This document shows, piece by piece, positions 50,102 to 61,180 of a stretch of 64,000 nt of DNA. The position numbers and the translations under genes were made by a program. Numbering within the stretch: the first letter of the stretch is position 1; the number at the start of each line of letters is the position of its first letter. The DNA is taken from assembly GCA_951230915.1 (NCBI GenBank), contig OX579637.1:7812001-7876000 (forward strand). The letters run 5' to 3'. The stretch is from Antitrichia curtipendula (taxonomy: Eukaryota; Streptophyta; Bryopsida; Hypnales; Leucodontaceae). Below the pieces are notes generated by a model. The model was not told the origin of the DNA, did no database searches, and saw only the letters and a list, made by a program, of their open reading frames with translations.

Positions 50102-51780
50102 CTAATCTTCTTTGCGCGCCTGCTCTTCTTGAAGGTCTTGTTCTTTGCGGGCCTCGCAGTAGCAATCCACGAGTGGTGTCCAAAACGTTGGAGCACCACT
50201 TAGACGTTGCACGACATATGTCATCGAGCGTCGTTGTAGTGGCTCCACCCTTGCATAATTCACCCAACATGGTTTGAAACGCACCAAATGTCATATGGTC
50301 CGGAATCATCTCTACATTTCCGCGATCTTTTTTCCATACCTTCATAGCCAATTTCCCTATGGAGTATCCATCTGTGTGTATACTAACATACGATGGCTTA
50401 ATTCTGCGAGTAGAAGATGATGAAGTTCCTGTCTCTCCAATCAAGTACATCAACTCAGGAGCCACCCACCAACGTTGCGCTCGGATTGCCTGCAACTTCC
50501 TTGGACAATTGAATTGGTAAAGAGAAGGGGTTTCTTTGTTGATGCAGCTACCCATTCTCCAATCACATAGACCAATCCACACGGTTCTTCCATCATCATT
50601 TGGAAAGTGAAGCATAATGTTCTCCAGTATGATGTCTTTGTGCAACATAGAGCACTGTTGCACTGCATCCACAATGCAAATCATTGTCCATGCAAGTTCA
50701 GTGCGCTTGCATCTATATGCCATGAGTCATTTCATGGCTTGCATTGTTTGTGGAGTTGCATCGTAAGCCACCTCTCTAATTTCATCTGGATCTTGGTTCT
50801 TCTCATCAAGGGCAAAAATGGCGCCGAGAGTACCGCCATTCTTCCAATGCGAATAACACTCCATGGTCATGTCATTCATAGCAAAGAATTTGATGACCCC
50901 TGGATGCTCGCATGGACATACCAATGCCTTGATGGATAACTTCTCCCTCGACTTCTTCAATTCATCCACGTGCAAGGTTGACTTCCCAGCTAATTCCATA
51001 TTCTCGGGAATATGTTTTGAATTTTGAACACATACTTGGCGCACCCTCCCATGCCCCCCTTAGTTGCTATGGCCAGACAAAGGAACCACCACCATTCCTC
51101 TTTCAAGGAAAACCACTCCTCCTGCGGCCTGTTGACCAAAGGCCAAGTTCTGACTTTGTTGAAACCACGGAGCGGAACGGATGTTGTTTGAAGATAGTCC
51201 ACGCATTGCTTCATGCCACCAATACACCTTCTTGTGCAACAAATTCAATGCTTGTTGTCTGGGCACTACACTCTTCTGAAAGCCTTTTATTTTTTTCGCA
51301 ACTTGGGCAAGGTTGAAGATACACGTTTGCACTTGTGACTCCAACTAATGATCGAAGCATTCTTTCATGTGGTCTTCATGCCACTCATCCGCGCTCATTG
51401 TTGTCCAGAACATGTGGTGGAACTTTTGTTTAATGACATCCACTCCCTGTAATCCGCGTGAAACATATGTTGTGTTCAACTGCGAAATTGAATACTGCTC
51501 AAAAAATCCAACGCCACTTCATGCAATTTTCGTGTTGCACCCTTGCTTAGCCACTTCTCTGGATTTGTAGCCCTGTACCTCCTTCATTTTGTTTTTTCCC
51601 CTTCAAAGACTCTCCGCCCTCTACAATAGCTCTGGACCATTTTGCAGCTATGGACCCTTCTGCAACTACGGGCTTTGAAACGGGCTCTGGTGATTCCGCA
51701 TCCGGGTCTATCATCGGTGCATCTCCAACACCTGTCTACCAATCATCAACCTTTCTCTTTGAGAAATCGCGACCAGCCAT
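50102..51780 (-). pseudogene. Protein-kinase-like cargo gene of the giant hAT
   Basis: ATG at 51780 opens an acidic N-terminus (MAGRDFSKRKVDDW). A long N-terminal region rich in Gln, Trp and His follows, then a kinase-like fold: Gly-rich loop GGHGRV, CEHPGVIKFF, a hinge-like KNGGTL, catalytic loop HKDIILEN (HRD-type Asp and Asn kept), CDWRMGS in place of DFG, WWVAPE (APE motif), TDGYSIGKLAMKVW (DxxSxG). In-frame stops at 51345 (TAG), 51060 (TAA) and 50727 (TGA), plus TGA further upstream, all explicable by C-to-T. Frame changes occur near 51595 and 50260; the natural end is probably 50102 (QARKED). It resembles no kinase family I can name. Convergent to the transposase gene; a CCGTC array lies upstream. 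Confidence 0.65.
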
Positions 51781-51999
51781 CGGAACAGTAACAAGTAACA
51801 AATAATCAAAATGAAAGGAATTAGGAATTCGGTTTCTATAGAATCAAAAACCGCCCCCCTTATTCCTCAAATCAGCCTCTACCCAACACCCGCGCTCGCA
51901 AGCAAGGACTGCAACCAATCCAAGACAAGAGAGCACCGTCAGAGCAGGGTAGACTGTGGCGAAAGTACCCTAAAAACAGTCTTATAAACCATTTCACGT

Positions 52000-52240
52000 C
52001 GACGGAGAGGCAGTCAAGAGGACGGACAGAGCGTCTAGGGCCGTCCAGGGCGTCTAGAGGACGGGAAGGCCGTCCAAGGGGACAAGCCATCCAGACGCGA
52101 AACCGTCCAGCCCGCAGACTGGCCGTTGAGAGGGCGGGAAGACTTTTGAGAGACGGGAACGTTGCCAAGAGGACGGAAAGGCCGTCAAGAGGGCAAGAAG
52201 GTTGTCAAGAGGGCGGGAAGGTTGTCGAGCGAGCCGTTCA
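52000..52240. repeat. CCGTC/GACGG array upstream of kinase-like gene
   Basis: About fifteen GACGG/CCGTC/GGGCGG-type words, several as AGAGGACGGnnnGGCCGTC, in the 220-460 bp before the minus-strand start at 51780. Same motif as the terminal arrays. Confidence 0.75.
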
Positions 52241-54460
52241 AAACAGTGGTGGCCGAGTGTAATTCATTTCTAATCCTTGTTTGGAGAATTTTTCATTTAT
52301 GTGGTTTGGCACTCTCGGACTTGTCAAGACAGGTGTCCTTCCTCTCAATTGGGCATTAGTCTATGCTATCGGGTAGTTTAGGAGTGCTAACCTAATGTTC
52401 ACATTTGTTTCAATTAGAGGACAAATAAATACCAGGGATGACATTAAAATGCTCAAAACGAGGTTTACTGCTCATTTAGAATGGAATTCTACTTTGTTGC
52501 ACGTAAATAATGGGAGAAACATAGAAAAAAATCATAGAAGGTCAAATTGAAAACTTCTTATTGTCGGTCCTAGAATTTTCTATTTGGATGTTCATGTTAA
52601 CATTTGATTCATTCTAATTGCACCCATTTTCACGAAAGTCGTTGGCATTGGGCAATGTTTTTATTACAAAAATCCCAGAATCTCGCAAACCCTTAAAATA
52701 ATTTATATTCTGAAGGGCTCAAATTTGAATTCAAATGAATTTTATCAATTATACGTTGAACAATTTCACCTTTGGGATTATTGTATTTTGATTCCATCCT
52801 TCCCTGCATGTAAGTGCACCTGACAATTTAGTATTTTGTTGAATTTTAAACCTTGCCTACACTAGTATACTCAACTCAAAGTCTCAAATGTACAAACATT
52901 CAATAACTTACTAAGCCCGGATCAAATATACAAAGACCAAGACAAAAACCACCCTCTAAATGCTCTAGTTAAAGGTAGTAAGATTAAAACTCTGAAATGG
53001 TTAATTATGAAATAAGTGAAAGACCTCCTAAACAACATATGTCATATGCGTATCATTGATTCATGTAGCCCTATACATCTATACTTAAGAATGTTTTACC
53101 TTTTAAAGATATTGTTATGCTGTTTTTTGGTGTCTTCAATATGTTTTATAAAACTTTGAATTTAAATCATTAATCTATTTTTTTCCAATTCAAACTTCAA
53201 AGACTTCATCTCGATCAAGTTTTGCACTTGTAATGCCAACTAAAAAAATGAAGGACATGTTCCGTAGTTTTCGGTCCAACCTAGGTATTGAAGTAAACCC
53301 TATAGGCCTATACCCTAAATCCTAAACCCTAAACCCTAAACCCTCTTCACTGTTACAATTTTAAGAGTATTTGATGTTCAAGTTTATATAACTATAGCAA
53401 ATAAGAGAGGATTGGTGTAAGTCTGTAAGATAAAGGAAAAAAAGGGATAAATGGATTCTAATGTTCCATGTAGTCTTTTATAAAAAGGGAAACTCTAAAA
53501 CAATAACATATGGCATTTGCCTTTTATTTTTTAATGCAACTAGTGGTGAATTACTATAGTTTTTCTTATGGATTGTTTATTAATTGCTTATGTAGTATCG
53601 TATGTTAGCCACTAAGCTGACTAAAGTCTCAAGGCCTCTTTTCCATCTTAAATCTGAAATAAATTGCCATTTCTATAGCAAAGAATTAAAAAAAAAAAAA
53701 TGAATGTGTTTAGGCCTTTAAGGTGCACATCTACTTGTAGTATGTAAGATCTCATACTAAAGTACTAGACTAGTGTTCAATTGATCAGAATAAATTTTAC
53801 AAACTTTGCCTATATGAAACTGTAGATTGCAAGATATTTACAATAAACTTCAACCTCTAAACACCCAACGGCATCATTTAGTGCCAATTTGATGGCAGTT
53901 CAATCACTTCAATGAGATGGAAAGAATTTGGAAGCGTTTGTTTCATTTTTTTGGGACCTTCCATGTTGAGTTACAAAGTGCATCCAATTGATTTTGTAGT
54001 CTTTCCAATATTTGCCTCCACGTAATTTAGAGTTTAGAAAAAATAAAAAAATAAAAATATGCTACTTCAGTGTATTTTGGGAAGTTATTGCTCTTTTCTC
54101 CAAATCTATAATTTCTCCCCCAAATTGATATTTTCTGAGTTTGAGTCTAACTATCAAACAAAAGTTCATTTTCTCTAGTTCCTATTTTATGTAAAATCCT
54201 CCAACACAAACCTAAATTGAAATTTCATTATTGCGATTTGAATTGTGAATGTGTTTTTAATGTCTACTACACTGAGTACATTCTAAATATATCATAAAAT
54301 GAAAATTAAGTTTATACTATAATGGATTCTAATGTCATTCTCCTTGTCATATATACACATGGTGAAAATCTGAAAATTTGAAAATTAATTTTCTATTTGA
54401 TGTGATTTTGTCGAAATTTCGAATAAAAATCAATTTTCAAAAAAATAAAAATAAAAATTC
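52241..54460. other. AT-rich spacer between divergent cargo genes
   Basis: No gene recognised in 2.2 kb. It separates the kinase-like and RING genes, which point away from each other. The only distinct element is a short telomere-type repeat at 53316-53345. Confidence 0.5.
53316..53345. repeat. Short interstitial telomere-type repeat
   Basis: About four CCCTAAA units, the Arabidopsis-type plant telomere motif, one of them altered to TCCTAAA, with a further ACCCTA just before. Too short to be more than an interstitial repeat or telo-box cluster. Confidence 0.7.
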
Positions 54461-54464
54461 TAAA

Positions 54465-54800
54465 GGGCCGTTCAGGACCTTCAGCATGCCGTTGAGAGGA
54501 CGGGCAGGCCGTTCCAGACCACGAACAGGCCATCGAGAGGATGGGCAGGCCATTCCCAACCAGGGATAGGCCGTCGAGGAGACGAGTAGGCCTTCGAGGG
54601 GACGGAAAGGCCGTCCCCTCCCAGATCCAGATCATCGAGGGGACGGGCAGCCCGTCGAGAGGACGAAAGGGCCGTCCGTCAAACTTTCGGGCGACAGTGT
54701 AATGATTTTCCGAACCTGTTGACGGTGCCCCGAACCCAATGACGGCGTTCCAACCCTATGCCGGACCTCTGTGGACGGATTGGCCGTCCATTCCAAGGTT
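54465..54800. repeat. CCGTC/GACGG array upstream of RING gene
   Basis: Around twenty words of GGCCGTC / GAGAGGACGGGCAGG type, spaced 15-25 bp, in the 300-640 bp before the RING gene start at 55101. Same units as the array at 52000-52240, mirrored. Confidence 0.8.
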
Positions 54801-55100
54801 GTCCCACGCCCTGGACGATCTGGATTTGAGGGGGATGGGCAGATTAGGTGTTAATTACCCTTCCTAACCGGGTTGGTAATTGGGGGGTATAAGTGAAGTT
54901 TTTTTCACAGTTCACCTTGCTTCCTCTTTTGAGTTGCACTGTCTTAGCTTGAAAAAGCTTTGCATTGAAATTTGAGGGGCAGTGTTATACATTTGGCATT
55001 GTTTTGCCACATTTCAATTGCCTTCACGCAACAAAAGGCAAAGCAAATTGTCATTGTATTTGCATATAGTATCGTGTGTGTCATTGTGCAGGTATCAAGA

Positions 55101-57004
55101 ATGGACGCAGAGGATGTAGCAGGAGGTTCGGGACCTGGAAGTGAACCCCCGAGTAGAAAGAAGAGAAGAAACAGAGCAACTTTGGATTGGGGCACACTTA
55201 ATGCCCCAGCGATTATGGCAAACCCTGGATGGATGGAGGCAGATGGCCCATGGACAAGAGTGACCTGTCGGCGGTATGTAGATTGGGCTCACATCAACCG
55301 CCATTGGCCTCACGACCAGTATGAGGTGCACGTGAAATCTGGCGTGGTAAATATTGACCAGGGCCAACATCCGCACTTTAAGAAGAGGCTAATTGAAGTG
55401 TCACTGGCACTTTGGAATTCAAGATCCAAGAAAGACGGGACACTTTCATTGTGCCAAATGGCATATGCGGAGGTTTTTCTTGGCAAGGTTGTGGACTAGA
55501 GAACCTTTTTGGGCAGACAGCGGAATGGTGAATTTCCAAATCGAACTCGCCACATTGCACCAAATCCTGCTGTGCCATTGGACAATGCACCAAATCCTGT
55601 CGTGCCATTGGCTGATGTCCAAAATGTACAAATGAACGTGGTTCCACAAGCGGAGCATCTAGGGACGGAGTTGATGGAGGTAGAAGTTGGTCAGGGTAGT
55701 GGTCCAGATGTCAACCAACAAGATGTGATTGGTGGAGTGCAAGCTACGGTGAAGAAGTAATTCGCTTGCGCCAATTAGTACAAACACTGCAAGCAGAAAA
55801 AGAAGAAGCACTACGACAACATGCTGTAGAGTTGGAAGTTCAGAGTGCAAGGATGCCGGCCCTTGTAGATGAAAATGTGCGCCTCATCGCACGTGAAGCC
55901 GAGCTCGTGAAGCGTGAAAGGCGGTTCAGCACATGCTCAGTTCCACCACTCGATGTTGTAGTGGAACGTGCTACATACGGTGCAGACAAAGACAGACCAG
56001 GCCCGAGCAATACATCTGAGTTTGTGGTGCGATCACGATCCATTTTTCCAAGTGCAGAAAGTGCCACGTTGGATATTATGCGTGCACGTGCTGAGCAAGT
56101 TGAAGCAGAGGTTGGAAGTACTCGCACAAGCATGGAAGAATTAACAAACGCCATGCGTGCTTTGGAACTTTGTGCCAACAATGCTGAGGCAGATGTGGCG
56201 GTGCAGATTGAAGCTCAAACAGACATGGAGCAAACCATGACCACATTGAGTGCTGAAAATATGTGGTTGGTCCAAAATCCTCAAAAGGAGCAGATGCTGC
56301 TTCAAATGTGCAACATGAAGTTGACATGCAGCTTAGTGCTAAACAAGGCTGAATAAATGCAGCGTGAAGTGAAGAGAGTGGCTGCGGTATTCAATGATGG
56401 CGGTCAACGTTATTTTGGCTTGACCTCGTGGCCTCAAGTGGAAGAAATGTTCACTGATGATTTGCCAGTGTATAGGGAGAATTCAAGCATCAATTGGAAT
56501 GCCCATCCAAATTTAGAATTCCAATATAATATCGAGCGTCAATGGTACGGGCCACCCAACCGTGATGGCATTACGCCACTAGTGTGGCCTTCCGTTCCAG
56601 ATTTTGTACAAGATGGAACAACATGTATAATGTGCCAACAACCGTTTGGTCCCGAGGGTGGATGGAATCTTGGTACTTGTGGCCATCTATACCACCCCGT
56701 GTGTCTTATTCCACACATGGTCACCAGAAAGAGATGTGCACAATGCAGGGCTCCATTTCATGCACGACTGTACAAAATGTTTGGCCTTCAAGACCACATG
56801 CCTGCACATTACGAGCACAATGAAGAAAATTTACCGGGCCTCGGTAATAGAGTACATTGGGGGTACGACATGACATGGCTTTGGAAGTGGAGCCACGACA
56901 ACCGACACCTCCCAGCAGGAACGGTCGCTGACATACACTGGCAGAGTGACGCCCAAGTGATAGAGGTGATCAGGAGGGTGTTTGGAGACAATGATCGAGG
57001 GCGT
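55101..57004 (+). pseudogene. Coiled-coil RING-finger cargo gene, 5' part
   Basis: ATG 55101 follows an acceptor (GTGCAG). Acidic start, then a basic RKKRRNR and a Trp/His-rich domain (55190-55490). A Pro/Asn linker and a long coiled coil (55766-56350: LQAEKEEALRQ, EAELVKRERR, MEELTNAMRALE) come next. After that is a RING-type finger at 56625-56760: CIMC, GTCGHLYHPVC, RKRCAQCRAPFH, with C-x2-C, C-G-H-x2-H-x2-C and C-x2-C spacing of a RING/RING-H2, so E3 ubiquitin-ligase activity is plausible. TAG at 55497-55499 and TAA at 56354-56356 are single in-frame stops; one frame change lies near 55755. E1 interrupts the gene at 57004, and it resumes at 60852. Confidence 0.75.
57000..57004. repeat. Target duplication of E1, left copy (GGCGT)
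   Basis: GGCGT precedes TGTCGTAG here and follows CTACGACA at 60847-60851. Confidence 0.92.
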
Positions 57005-60000
57005 TGTCGTAGCACAACGAAGCACAAATCCTACCTTTAGGTGTTTTAAACGACAAAACACCCAAGATGACCCGTGTATCGTTCCCAAAGGACTTTAACT
57101 GCAGATTCATTAAAATTAGCGGAATGGGATCCGAACCACAAACCAAGACAAAGAGGATCCGGAACGGAAACCCGGAAACACCCTCTTTTACACCCGTATT
57201 CCAAAATTATTGTATCTTCTATCTCATACAATTTCATATCACTTCACTAGACATGGAGGAGTGTCATCATCATGTGCCTCTCCTTGCCTATAGTAACTAC
57301 TCATTTCCGCGGGATGCGGATGCGAAACCGGAAGGAGTGTTCAAGCCCTGTTCCTCTTCCGAATCCGGATCTGGACCCTGGACTTTTAGAAACCAAAAGT
57401 AGAAGTTTAACCTCTTATCCGGAGGGTTCCGCTCTTAAATTTAGGAAGGAAGCGTAAATCCTACCCTTCACTGGATTATAGTGACTAAAGTCCTACTCAA
57501 AAGAAACATAAAACAAACACAAGACAAACACCAAAACCTGGATGCGGATTCTTCCTCACAACCGGTCCGGGAATTAATTTGAACCAGTAGGCCACTCAGG
57601 AAACCCCTACAGCCCTCTCTTACTACAACGACAGACTTATCCAGACAGAATTCCAAGAGTCAGGTTTTTGGTACTTTGATAACTAGGGGATCCTGACAAT
57701 CTTCCTGTTCCACTCTTCCAGATTCAGCAGGACCTCTCGGATGTCAGCCAGCGCTCACCTCCATTCTTGGAAGATTTATCCAACCTAAAAACGGCTATCC
57801 TGCTCAGAAGACACTCAAGGAACTTCAACAACCAAAATTTATCCTAGTACTTAAAAGGTTTACCAACCAAATTCAAAGACTCCCAGAATCGGATCCAGAC
57901 AGAATCCGGGGGTAACTCCTCCTCTTCAACTCCTTCAAATCAAGTTATTTGAACTAGCACTGGGCAAAACACTACCCCTCCTCTCAACATAAAACTTAGA
58001 CTTTGCAGACGAAACCCGCGGAGTGGAAGCTCAAGCTTTCCTTACAAAAAATTGACATTAAGAAAAAACAAGAGTACAAAATTGCCCGGAGTTGGAACTA
58101 ACTCCCAACCCCTAAATACCAAACGAAAGGGAAACCCTAAAGGTCCCCAGAAATCCAAAAACAGGACCAGAGAATGACACGCGTCATTCCCTATCCACTA
58201 GCCGTTGACTTTCCTATCATCCTCCCTTTTTTGAAAAAAGAGGATCTCAGATTTGAAATTCCCGGAAAAGAGGAAGTCCAGGTGCATCCTCTTGGAAAGC
58301 ACCTCACAATTTGCTTTCTACCTATCAAAAACTTGAGCTTTCAATTTAACCAAGCTAGGGCTAGCTCAAGTAACTTCATATCTACTTCTTGGCCTTCTTC
58401 GGAGAAGGGTCCTCATGCTTGGCGGATTCCTTCCGGACAAGCTACTTTCTACTAGCTGACGGCTTCTCTGCAATTGCCGACTTTCCTTTTGCTGGTGTTG
58501 GAGGTTTACCTTTGAACTTTGCAGGTGAGATGGCCTCTGGTTCTGAATCTTCCTCCGACTCTAAACCCGGATGAGACTCGGATTGAGGATCGGATCCGGA
58601 CTGACTGTCTTCATTCGCCAAATTGCTGGGTGATTCCTCCTCTTCCGATTGGTAACCCATAGGTGATACCTCCCTTGCACGTTTGGCTGTAGTCTTTTTC
58701 TTTATCGAGCTGAATGTCTTGGGAGAAGGTTTGGAATCCTTACATTGGGGTGTTCCAAGTTCGGATTCTGACTTCTGGGCATTCACCTTGGGTCTAGATC
58801 TGAGAACAAATCCTTCACCTCCTTTGGACTTCCGCCTCAAAGGATCTTTGGCAGGTGTCTTCTCATCCTTTGGTTTATCTTTTGGTCTCACTGTTATAGG
58901 AGACATAGATACCTTGCCAAAAGCCTCTAATTTCCCGGCTTGTTGGAGAACATCCCGGATCTCATACATAATCTTTTCCATCACACTTGAATACTCTACC
59001 AAGACCATTACTAATTTAGCTGCTGCGTCTGGCCTGGCCTTGTGAATTTCTTCATTAAAGAGCTTGGCTTTATTAATCACATTCCCAGAATGTGATACAA
59101 AGCCCCTGATTCTACAAAGTGTTTCCTCCGCATCCGAGGAAAGTTTCCTCACTTCCTTACTTCCCTCCAACTTCCGGCTAAGTTCCTGGTTCTTCTCAGT
59201 CAACTCCCTTATCTAGGTTTCCCACTTCCGGAAATTGTTGTCTCTGAGTAATCCTTCTACTTTCTCTCCCAACTCAGACAACTCTATCCCGTCTAACAAC
59301 CCACATACGTGACTGACCACTTCTTGTTCCTCTCGGAACTTCTTCAGATCCTCTATGATCTTTCCCAACTTATCCTTCCTCAAAACTTCAGGTCCCGGGG
59401 AGTACTTCCTCTCTCTTAAATCCTTTTCCTTTTCCTGAGGATGGGATCCTCTCAGACGACTCTCTTTTCCTCACTGATGATCCTTTCCCTGACTCCTCGT
59501 CATGACCCTTCTCTAACTCTACTATGGGAGGAATATTCAGTTTAAGCCGAGTGGCTGCGGCTTTGTATGCCGTCCTCTCATGACTTCTAAGTGTCCCAAA
59601 AACTTGTACAGGTGAAAGAGGAAAGGCCCTATTGGAGTTGCCTTAGTGTTTCCTAGGGCGGTAACCATTTTTCCTACTAAGTCCCTCTCTATGGCTCCCC
59701 AAAACACTTTCCTCTCCCCACTCAGCGCTCCAAATATTGTATTGGTCCAAGTCACAGTGATCCGGGTTGGCCTTTCCGAATACAGGATCGGGACCAAGAA
59801 CTCTAACATCCTCCTCTCCCTAGCGTTCTTACAATCCGCTACTGCATAACCGTCCTAATGGTGAGGGGGATTCGAAAACTTACCCTCCGCAAACTTGTGC
59901 GTTCGTGAAGCCAAACCCTCTCCAGGTCGGGGGAAATCGTAAACCCTCTTCCAGGTTTTGAGGGTGCATTCATCGTGAAGAGCGCTTGCCGTCTTCGCCC

Positions 60001-60846
60001 ACTCGTTGGATTGCTCCTTCAGCAACTCCTGGATCATGTCCTCGTCCTTCAAACTCCAAGGCCGACGTAGGAATCCTACACAACCGAGCTGCCCTAGTTC
60101 CTCCTCCAGTTGTTTCTTCTCTCTTTCATTTGCAGGAATAATCGGACAGATCATTTTGGACTTGATCGCAGTCGATCCACTCCCCTCTGCCTTCACCATC
60201 TCTCACAGCCTATCTGTTTCTCTCCAAAAATCCTGTACAGACCCTCAAGTACTACAAGACGACGGGATCCTTCCTCTCTGTGTTGACGTTCTCTCCTCAA
60301 CCGGATCCGGATACTAGGACTGTTTCTCGCTCTCACTCTTGCAAACTTCGAAACATCCCTAAGCACTCACAGGTTGCTGAAGACTTCAAATCAAGAAGTG
60401 AGAGTGGAATTGCTAACCCCTGGATCATCTTCCCTAACCCGATTTCTAGCCATTTAGGTTTCCCATTTCCTCCAACATCCGAGGAGGATCTAACCGTTAA
60501 ACGGTCATCCCTAATTCCCGGTAGAGCCGTTGGATCCTAGGAACGTTCCGCTGGCTTCCGATAGGTCTCTCGACATCTTCCGGCATGTGTCTGTACCCGA
60601 TGTCAGCAGTCCGAGATATTCTTGGATCCTGTTCCGGATCCTCTTCCGGTTCTCGTTAAGAACAGGAAATCTTAACTTCCTGTTAACCTAATTATCTCTC
60701 TATTACTATACCTATTAAAATGGAGTGTTAACCTTGATAGTATTCTTGGTTTACATCTCTACAAACCAAAAAAAATGTACCAATACTGACTCATTCCTCC
60801 AACTTTCTAGGTAATTAGGCTAATCTTCACATTTTGGTCTACGACA
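57005..60846 (-). mobile_element. E-family element E1, complete
   Basis: The best-preserved member: 3,842 bp, perfect 8-bp inverted ends TGTCGTAG / CTACGACA and an exact GGCGT duplication. Left and right 200 bp are not direct repeats of each other, so it is not a two-LTR retroelement. The ends begin TG and end CA, so a solo LTR cannot be formally excluded. Coding on minus. Inserted into the RING cargo gene of the giant hAT, hence younger than that gene. Confidence 0.93.
58439..60199 (-). pseudogene. E-element coiled-coil protein gene in E1
   Basis: About 585 codons from ATG 60199. The N-terminal domain (EEELGQLGCVGFLRRPW, ASRTHKFAEGKF, LEFLVPILYSERPTR, FGALSGERKVFWG, FLFHLYKFLG) is followed by an acidic/basic linker. 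A coiled coil (LTEKNQELSRKLEGS, SSDAEETLCRIRGFVSHSGNVINKAK) and a Lys/Ser/Glu tail with several basic nuclear-localisation-like clusters complete it. Stops: TAG at 59855-59857 and one near 59210; a frame change near 59560. The same domain order occurs in E2, E3 and E4. Role unknown. It could be a gag-like or DNA-binding protein of the element; no catalytic motif is visible. Confidence 0.65.
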
Positions 60847-61180
60847 GGCGTCGACTAATTTTGGTCAGATTGCCGGTGGACATTGGGACCCAGACCGCTC
60901 CATTTTTGTGCGTGCACTACATCCATAGCGCATCATGTTTAACTCTCAAGGCATGCCAATCGGATTTGAGGGTGAATTGAGCTTTGAGGAACAAATGACG
61001 TACATTGAAGACAATACCTTCCATGAGCCAGCGCTTGTGAATGCCATTTTTTTCCACTTACATAATAGATACGATATAGATGCATTTCAACTTCTGACGA
61101 CTTTGCAATCGTGACGAGAATTGCAGCAATTTTTGAGAAGTAGCATAGCACAAGGCGTTGTAATCGAAGAAGTGGACTAG
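60847..61180 (+). pseudogene. RING cargo gene, 3' part after E1
   Basis: After the second GGCGT a frame continues as HWDPDRSIFVRALHP, GFEGELSFEEQMTY, FHEPALVNAIFFHL and ends IEEVD at a TAG near 61180. Internal TAG (60926-60928) and TGA (61112-61114) could each come from C-to-T. A one-base frame difference from the upstream part shows one more break near the insertion. No domain recognised in this tail. Confidence 0.6.

Noticed and set aside
57005..60846. E1 as an ordinary LTR retrotransposon
   Set aside because: The 5-bp duplication and TG..CA ends fit, but the two ends are not direct repeats and no gag-pol is present. A solo LTR remains possible and is stated as such.
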